Source of the DNA: Acanthamoeba sp. SK_2022b
Taxonomy: Eukaryota > Discosea > Longamoebia > Acanthamoebidae
Length of the DNA stretch: 64,000 bases
Direction: 5' to 3'
Assembly: GCA_027943245.1 (NCBI GenBank)
Contig: JANDJZ010000180.1
Location: forward strand, 1 to 64,000
Of the stretch, positions 57,641 to 64,000 are shown piece by piece. A model generated the notes under the pieces. The model searched no databases and was not told the origin of the DNA. It saw nothing but the letters and a program-made list of their open reading frames with translations. Each line of letters starts with the position of its first letter. Position 1 is the first letter of the stretch. The position numbers and the translations under genes were made by a program.

Positions 57641-59492
57641 TCATTTCTGCTTCTTGGCGTAGTCGTAGAAGCCCTTGCCAGACTTGACGCCTGCACACCA
57701 TCGCGCGCACACAGACGTGTGAGACATCACACGACATTGCGCATGGGGGGGGGGGCAATGACACGACACGACACGCCAACATAGCAACAGCATTGATTGG
57801 GGGGCGGGGCGGAGCTACATACCGAGCCAGCCGGCATCGACGTACTTGATGAGGAGGGGAGAGGGACGGAACTTGTCCTCGCCCAGCTCAGAGTGCAGCA
57901 CGCGCCTGCAGGTGTCATCCATGAACGCACACGTCGACGTGTCACCCGCATGCACACCGATGCAAGAGGGGGGGGGCGAGGGCCGCGTACATGATGGCCA
58001 GGACGGTATCGAGGCCGATGAAGTCCGCCAGGGTGAGCGGGCCCATGGGCATGTTGCATCCGAGCTTCAGCGTGGTGTCGATGTCCTCACGCGAGCCCAG
58101 GCCCTGTGCATCGTTGTGACGTGTGGCGATGGTGGGTGGGAACACACAAAAGTGAGGAACACGTCTTTGCCACTCATTTCAGACTCGAGGCCACGCGTAC
58201 GTCCTGGAGGGCATTGATGGCCTCGTTCAGGTAGGGGCACAACAGCCTGATGAAAACGAGAGACAGAGCAAGGGTGAGACGACAACATTAAATATATAAA
58301 ATTAAAATGATTAAAATAATAATAATAAAAAACCTGGTCAGGTGCAAGTGAGCAGAGCACAACGCACCTGTTGGCGATGAAACCGGGCCTGTCGTCCGAC
58401 TGAGCGGTGGTCTTGCCCATGGCCCTGCACACATTGGGCAGTCAGCGACGGAGCGGGCCTGCGTGCGCAGCGAATCCAGAGATGGGGAGGGGCGACGTAC
58501 TTGGCCAGGGCGAGGGTGGTCGAGAGGGTGTGCTCCGAGGTGGCGAGGCCGGGGATGATCTCCACAAGCTGCATGATCGGGACGGGGTTCATGAAGTGCA
58601 TGCCCACCACCTTCTCGGGACGGGGTGTGAAGGCGCCGATCTTGGTGATCGAGATGGAGGAGGTGTTGGAAGCCAGGATGGCCTCGGGCTTGGCCACGCG
58701 AGCCAGCTCCCTGTTTATTATTTATTTTATTATTATTATTTACTTTTGGTGAGTAGCGGAAAAGCCAAGGCAGATGGAGGGAGGGGGTTAGAGGGAGGGC
58801 GCACTTGAAGATCTTCTCCTTGATGAGGACGTTCTCGGAGGCGGCCTCGACGATGAAGTCGGCCTCCCCGAGCTTGGCGACGTCGGTGGAGGTGGCGATC
58901 CGGGCCTTGGTCTCCTGGGCCGCCTGCTCTGTGATCTTGCCCTTGGCGATGTTCTTGGCCAGGAAGTGGTCTGCCCGCCGCCCCAGCGCACTGGACACGT
59001 TAGTCGCGTGCGAGTCGCAGGGCCCCACTCGGTCAACACCGCCTCAGGCATACCCATGGTCTGGAGGGCACGCTCGAGCTGGGCCTGCTGCGAGTCGACC
59101 AGCACGACGCGCACGCCGGCCACCTGCGAGGCCACCTGCGCGATGCCGCCGCCCATCTGGCCAGCGCCCACCACGCCGAGCGTCTTCACGCCATGCGTCT
59201 GCACGAACGTGTGAACAAACGATAACGAATGCCAAAAAAACATCAATTCAGGCGGTGAATGAATTGTTTTTTTCAATTTAAAAGAAATGAATTAATGGAG
59301 CGTACAGAGTTCTCGGTGGTGTAGAGGCGGCGGGCCGAACCGGCAGCAGAGCCCTGCACGAGAGATCGTGCAGGTGAGCGGGGTGCCCGGGCAGGAGAGC
59401 GGCGCAAAGATCTTATGACGTACCCGGAGGGGGGCAGCTCTGCAGCTCGCCACGGGCGACGCACGAACAAGGCGGGAAGTATTCCTCAGCAT
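57641..59492 (-). CDS. HADH: 3-Hydroxyacyl-CoA dehydrogenase, mitochondrial
   Basis: This enzyme catalyses the third step of beta-oxidation: NAD-dependent oxidation of L-3-hydroxyacyl-CoA. The ATG at 59492 gives a mitochondrial presequence ([20 protein letters not shown]), spliced to [15 protein letters not shown]. The Rossmann motif [20 protein letters not shown] follows (G-x-G-x-x-G), then [80 protein letters not shown] (the H-F-x-N-P catalytic His region), [30 protein letters not shown] (catalytic Glu region is upstream) and [14 protein letters not shown]. The stop is at 57641-57643. The protein is full length at about 310 residues over about nine exons. Together with the acyl-CoA dehydrogenase at 13014-15783 it indicates mitochondrial beta-oxidation. 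Confidence 0.95.
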
Positions 59493-59862
59493 GTTAATCT
59501 GCGGTCAATTGAGGCGAAATGAATAATAATATGTCTGCGATTAACAAACGTCCGCCACGTGCACGAACATAGAGGCGTGCATGCACACTTACGATTCATA
59601 ATGCCAAATCAAGACGAAGATATGTAGGAGAGGAGAACCTTTGATCAGCGCAGGACAACGACAAGCTCAAAAGAAAAGCGTACCTAAATATTGGCGCTGT
59701 TCGGCATGTTTGGCATCCCGAGCACGGCGTGACTCCATAGCGGCGGAAACCACAAACGACACTCACCTAACCTCACCTGCATCTTCGCCCGCTCTGGTGT
59801 ACTCCTTGTTTTACTTCTCTGCTTATACTCACCGCGGACGTAAAACAGTGATAACGAAGAAG
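59493..59862. other. Divergent promoter region, about 370 bp
   Basis: This gap lies between the hydroxyacyl-CoA dehydrogenase (-) and cysteine protease (+) start codons. No specific motif was identified. Confidence 0.5.
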
Positions 59863-61467
59863 ATGCAAATGAGATCGGTCGTGGTATTGGTGGCTGCCGT
59901 GCTGGTGGCTACTCTGGCCGTCGCCCAGGCTTACGATTCGGCGTCTGCAGGCGACGCGGCCATCAGGGAGCAGTTTGATGCCTTCCTGCAGCGCTACGGC
60001 AAGTCCTACACCGCTGCCTCCGAAGAGTACGAGTTCAGGCTCGGCGTCTTCGCCCACAACCTCGCCAAGATCGCCGCCCGTAACGCCAAGCACGCAGTAC
60101 TGGCCTCCATCTTGAAGATGCTCTGTGAGAGTTGCCCAGACTCAATGACTCATTGATCACCGCACTTGTCGTGTGGCAGGGCAAGACGCAGCATGGCATC
60201 ACTCAGTTCGCCGACATGACCCAGGAGGAGTTCCAGAACAAGGTGCTCATGCGCCCGCCTCCTCTGCCCACTGAGAAGCGTTTCCGCGCACCCAACTACG
60301 ACGGCGTCAAGGTAGCCCCTTACGTTTCCAGTTCTTATTGGTGTTTATCAAATGCGTATTTATTTGTATTGCTTTTTGTTTATCTTTTTGGTCATCCCCC
60401 ACCACTGAACGATGTCCGTGGACTGCACGCTGTCAGGCCCCTAGCTCGTTCGATTGGCGCAACAAGACCGGCATTGTGACCCCCGTGTACAACCAGGAGC
60501 AGTGCGGCTCGTGCTGGTATACTCACGCACCACTGTTCACCTTGGGCTCAGCGCCTACTGACCAAACGCATGGCTCACGGGGTCGTTGTGTGTGTGTGTG
60601 TCACACAGGGCGTTCTCCGCGACCGAGAACATCGAGTCGCAGTGGGCCCTCGCGGGCAACAAGCTGACCGAGCTCGCCATGCAGCAGATCGTCGATTGCG
60701 ACACCAAAGACTACGGCTGCAATGGCGGCTGGCCCTACAACGCCTACGAGGTACCGTGCCTCCTCCTCCTTCTAACGCCCTTGGAGTGGAGAGCCCCACG
60801 CTGTAGGGAACTGGACCCAGCCTAGCCGCAACGCTCACATTCTGTCTTTGCGCAGTACGTCATCTCGGCGCCGGGTCTGGACCCGCTGGCCTCCTATCCC
60901 TACACGGCGGTCGACGGCCCCTGCGCCTACAACTCGGCCCAGGTGGCTGCGAAGATCACTGACTGGACCTACACCACGACCGATCAGGACGAGCACCAGA
61001 TGGTACACGCGTGCCGTTTCCATGCGTCCTGTCGCTTTCTTCATTCTTTGGGCTCTCGTCGTCTTCGTTCTTTGTAGACGTTGCTCAACCCCTGCGTGCT
61101 AACCCCCTCCACCTTTACGTAGGCCAACTATCTGGCCCAGCATGGCCCCATTTCTGTCTGCGTCGATGCGTCGGACTGGTCCTCCTACACTGGTGCGTCG
61201 GTTTGTGGTGTGCGGGCGGTGAATGTGGTAACTCACCTCCTGTGTGGCGTGTGGCCGCGCACAGGTGGCGTCTACACCGCCGACGCGTGCACCACGTCGA
61301 TCGACCACTGCGTGCTGGCCGTGGGCTACAACCTGGCCGCCAACCCGCCCTACTGGATCATCCGCAACTCGTGGGGCGCCAGTTGGGGCCTCCAGGGCTA
61401 CATGCACCTCGAGTTCGGTCGTGACGCCTGCGCCGTCGCGCAGGTCTCCACGTCCGCCATCGTCTAG
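59863..61467 (+). CDS. Papain-family (C1A) cysteine protease, cathepsin-L-like
   Basis: The ATG at 59863 gives the signal peptide MQMRSVVVLVAAVLVATLAV (AQA cleavage). The I29 propeptide follows (EQFDAFLQRYGKSYTAASEE, EFRLGVFAHNLAKIAARNAK, GITQFADMTQEEFQ, an ERFNIN-like pattern). The mature enzyme begins near SFDWRNKTGIVTPVYNQEQC. The active-site Cys is in QEQCGSCW joined to AFSATENIESQWALAGNKLT. The catalytic His is in SIDHCVLAVGYNLAANPPYW and the Asn in IIRNSWGASWGLQGYMHLEF. A GCNGGWPYNAYEYV segment follows VDCDTKDY, as in cathepsins. The stop is at 61465-61467, with seven or eight exons. The protein is probably lysosomal or secreted, and serves digestion; cysteine proteases are also reported in Acanthamoeba encystment. 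Confidence 0.95.
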
Positions 61468-61582
61468 GGGCCTACGCCATCTTCTCTCGATCTTTTAATT
61501 TAATTATTTTAAACAAAAATTGTTGGTGGAAATGTTGTGTTTCTCCCCCGTGTGACACGAGGGGGTATGGTGGTACAGGCTA

Positions 61583-63054
61583 TTAGGATAGGACGCAGCA
61601 GGCGCACATGTCGCCGGTCTTGTCGGGCAGGACGAGGGGCGTGCGCTCGTGGTAGGTGTCGCCCTGGCGCACGATCTCCTCGTGCTCGATGTCGTGCGGG
61701 GCCGAGTACTCCTTGGCCCTCAGGTCCAGGTGCTGCGGCACCGTGATTACGAGCGGCACGTTGATCGACAAGTCGACCGCCATCGGCACGTCGCACTCAA
61801 CCTTCAGATCGTAGGTCACTGGAATCGAGAGCAAGCGAGAGACCAAACAAACGCCAAGACTACGGTCAGAGATTTGGAGTGTTGCGTTGGCGTACGGGGA
61901 GGAGGAGAGGCGGTACCCTGGACAAGGTCGCTCTTGGTGGTGAGTCGGGAGAAGTCGGTCGGGATGCGGAACTTGACGAAGCGGCTGTCCTTGGTCGCTT
62001 CCGCGATGCCCTCTAATCGGAGGTGCTGGACCGTGTCCGAGTGGCTGAACCGGTGGTGGTGCGCGTGCAGGGCCAGGTGGCGATGCAGGTCGACGTTGAT
62101 GCCCGTGACCTGTGCCAGATTTGCATCGCGTGAGCAGGTGCGTTTACACACATGAGGGAGGAGGAGCAAGAGGGTCACAAAAGGTGGGCCGATGGTGTAC
62201 CTTCTTTACGGACTCGTTGCTGACTTCGAGCTTCATCTTGGCCTCCTCGCCGGGGAAGTAGACGTCGCGGTCGAGCTCCACCCGCATGCCCAGGTTGCCC
62301 TGATTGAACATGAACGACTTGCGGTTCGTGTGCTCCACAGGCGAAACGGGTCCTGAAGCGGCTGGCACGTAAGCCACGTTCTATTCGCGCAATGGCGATG
62401 CGCACAGCGGGAGGCGTACCGCCGGTGCGCTGGCCGATGGTGAGGTGGAGATGGTTCTTGAGATCGCGCCCGTGGTGGGCATCCACCTCGGCCGAGAGCT
62501 CGTAGTCGATCTTGGCCTTGACCGGGTGGCCGTGCACGGAGGTCTTCTCGCTGCGCAGGAGTCACAAAAAGCTCAGTACTGACAAGGACAAAGTTCGCGG
62601 ACCGGTTGGTGGGCGTAGAGGAGGATCGTGCGTACTGGTAGGAGGCAGGAAGGCCGGGCGAAAGGTGGTGGGTGAAGCGGAAGGTGTTTTGGCCGGGCTG
62701 GAGGGTGATGGCACCCGAGAGGACGACCTTTTCCTTCAGGAAGTGATGGCTGTCCTTCCGGTGCACCTTAACGTGCTGCACACGACCCTCCTTGTCCCTT
62801 TCCGTCTCAGTCTCTGCGGATAACCTCAGTTAATTGGTTGTTATTATTAATATTTATTTTAGAAGAATAATGATTCTTTATTGTAATAAATATGAAGTGG
62901 CCGTACCTTCCCAGAAGACCTTCTCACGCCCATCGATGAAGAGGGTGACGTGGTGGGCCTGTAGCGGGTGAGAGGTAGTGATAACAACGTCGCCGGTGAG
63001 GGCGTCGCCCGCTGTGTAGTTTTGCTGGTGCAGGAAGATAGCCACGCTCGACAT
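61583..63054 (-). CDS. Arrestin-domain protein with C-terminal CAAX box
   Basis: The ATG at 63054 starts MSSVAIFLHQQNYTAGDALT. Six exons encode an N-terminal arrestin sandwich (GDVVITTSHPLQAHHVTLFI, HHFLKEKVVLSGAITLQPGQ, NTFRFTHHLSPGLPASYQ, VKAKIDYELSAEVDAHHGRD) and a C-terminal one (GNLGMRVELDRDVYFPGEEA, KMKLEVSNESVKKV, TGINVDLHRHLALHAHHHRF, RFVKFRIPTDFSRLTTKSDL, VTYDLKVECDVPMAVDLSIN, VPLVITVPQHLDL). This is the layout of alpha-arrestins/ARRDC proteins, trafficking adaptors for receptors and transporters. The chain ends GDMCACCVLS, where CVLS is a farnesylation-type CAAX box (the same four residues that end human H-Ras). Two further cysteines just upstream could be palmitoylated. I see no PPxY motif for Nedd4-type ligases. 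It converges on the protease gene with only 115 bp between stops. Confidence 0.92.
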
Positions 63055-63491
63055 GACTGCAAGACCCAACGTTAGCGTGGCTTTGAATGGGACCCGTACT
63101 GTGTGGGAAGGTCAGGTACTGTTTTGGCCGGTAGGCTGGTTGCGATGCTGTCCGACGACAAAGAACTCCCGTTTTGTTCTCCCTTTCTTCTCGGCTCCAT
63201 CGATGTTGTCGACAAGGCCGAAAACGGAGCAGACAAGGACTTGTCGGGGCGATCGGGCAGAGCGAACTCAGAGCCTATGCCAGCTCGATGCCAGTCACCG
63301 GCTGGAGATGCCTTCAGCAGGCTAGTCACCTCATGAAAAGGACTCAACCTTGATTGTTGGAGATTCATGTGGCAAGGAGCGCCCGGCATGTTGTCTTGTA
63401 ACGCAAACGCTTTTTCGGTGATCTGTCGCCGAAAGGCAGGCAGTCGACGCGCTGGGAAGGCGCGGTGGACAGCTCTCGCATCACTGCCAGC
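63055..63491. other. Divergent promoter region, about 440 bp
   Basis: This gap lies between the arrestin gene (-) and the isochorismatase-like gene (+). No gene was seen. Confidence 0.5.
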
Positions 63492-63558
63492 ATGGCAACG
63501 ACACAGGGCAAGACGGGTCTGCTGGTGATTGACCTTCAGAACGACTATTTCCCCGGCG
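63492..63558 (+). CDS. Isochorismatase-like hydrolase, first exon only
   Basis: The ATG at 63492 gives MATTQGKTGLLVIDLQNDYF followed by PGG. L-L-V-I-D-x-Q-N-D-Y/F-x-P-G-G is the N-terminal strand of isochorismatase/nicotinamidase enzymes; the Asp of V-I-D is the first catalytic residue. The exon ends at a strong GTAAGT donor (63559). The following 440 bp contain no recognisable continuation, so the remaining exons must lie beyond the right edge or the gene is interrupted. Nicotinamidase-type enzymes hydrolyse small amides, but the specificity cannot be told from one exon. Confidence 0.65.
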
Positions 63559-64000
63559 GTAAGTTCCAGCTCGCCAACAGCGCGTCTGCTTCAGGCCTTC
63601 CGCGGTTAAAATATAATACGCCATTGGTGAAGAGGAGTAGCATAAAGCGTAAATGACCACGGCGACATCTGCCCGGCATAAGGCACAACTCTCCGTATGG
63701 CTGACTCAGAACCCGACCGCAAGGCTGCGGCTGGTGTGCCGATAGCTCCGCATGGATGGCCACTCCCGCATCGCGGTCCGAACTGGAGGCCAAGCTCCTG
63801 GCCCACCACTGGTCCGACCAGTACTCGCTCATGATCGGCCTCCTCTCTGGCAGTACCTTTGCTGAACCCTCCTTCGCTCTTTTTATTCGTCGACTTTTGT
63901 TCGAAGCTGTGGTTGATGATGGCGGTTGCAGGTGTGAAGCGACGGGCAAGTCAAATCGACGCAGTCCTCCAAAGAAGATCGTGGAGCAGGTCCGTACGCA
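63559..64000. other. Unassigned sequence at the right edge
   Basis: A possible exon on the plus strand near 63760-63850 (frame reading ELEAKLLAHHWSDQYSLMIG) ends at a GTACCT donor and could join to 63931-63985 after a GTTGCAG acceptor. It does not look like isochorismatase, and I cannot decide whether it belongs to this gene, to another gene, or to none. Confidence 0.3.

Overview
The window is eukaryotic nuclear DNA. It is GC-rich and gene-dense. Almost every gene is cut by many short introns (mostly about 60-130 bp) with GT..AG ends, and many introns carry (CA/TG)n tracts or poly-G/C runs. Intergenic gaps are a few hundred bp. The content (multi-exon Rab and Ras genes, a RasGEF with an F-box, arrestin-domain proteins, MIT domains, a cellulase, a cathepsin-type protease, GT61 and GT64 glycosyltransferases, glycogen phosphorylase) fits a free-living amoebozoan, most likely Acanthamoeba. 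The species assignment is inference; nothing was searched.

Layout, left to right. 1-2950 (-): a very charged, repetitive protein that runs off the left edge. 3711-5394 (-): a Rab1-like GTPase with an N-terminal acylation signal. 5897-8443 (-): a GT61 glycosyltransferase. 8642-10129 (-): a membrane-anchored APH/choline-kinase-like protein. 10297-12456 (-): an F-box/WD40 protein. 13014-15783 (-): a mitochondrial short/branched-chain acyl-CoA dehydrogenase. 16042-20992 (-): a RanBP2 zinc finger/F-box/RasGEF protein. 21518-23161 (-): a DUF455 ferritin-like protein. 23860-25270 (+): an RBBP4/MSI1 histone-binding WD40 protein. 25271-26839: mostly non-coding, with a small coding remnant. 26840-27402 (-): a small membrane protein. 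27963-31085 (-): glycogen phosphorylase.

Second half. 32540-35432 (+): an MFSD8/CLN7-like transporter. 35872-39271 (+): an unrecognised nuclear-type protein with a lysine-rich tail and a SUMO-interaction-like motif. 39599-41262 (-): a GT64 exostosin-like transferase. 41621-44893 (-): a large SH3/proline-rich protein. 45373-46445 (-): a calcineurin-B-like EF-hand protein. 46708-47371 (+): a DCC-family thiol oxidoreductase-like protein. 47618-50082 (+): a tandem-MIT/arrestin-fold fusion. 50215-52593 (-): a secreted GH5 cellulase with an expansin-like C-terminus. 52745-55424 (+): a second GT61 enzyme. 55732-56861 (-): a Ras-family GTPase. 57641-59492 (-): 3-hydroxyacyl-CoA dehydrogenase. 59863-61467 (+): a papain-family protease. 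61583-63054 (-): an arrestin-domain protein with a CAAX box. 63492 to the right edge (+): the first exon of an isochorismatase-like hydrolase.

There is no operon logic here, but functions recur: small-GTPase signalling (Rab, Ras, RasGEF), endosomal/arrestin trafficking (two arrestin-fold proteins, MIT domains, CLN7-like transporter), mitochondrial beta-oxidation (acyl-CoA and hydroxyacyl-CoA dehydrogenases) and carbohydrate/cell-wall chemistry (three Golgi-type glycosyltransferases, cellulase, glycogen phosphorylase). The strongest candidates for something undescribed are the MIT-MIT-arrestin fusion, the prenylation-motif arrestin, the zinc finger/F-box/RasGEF fusion, the dual-acylation-type Rab1 and the cellulase-expansin fusion.
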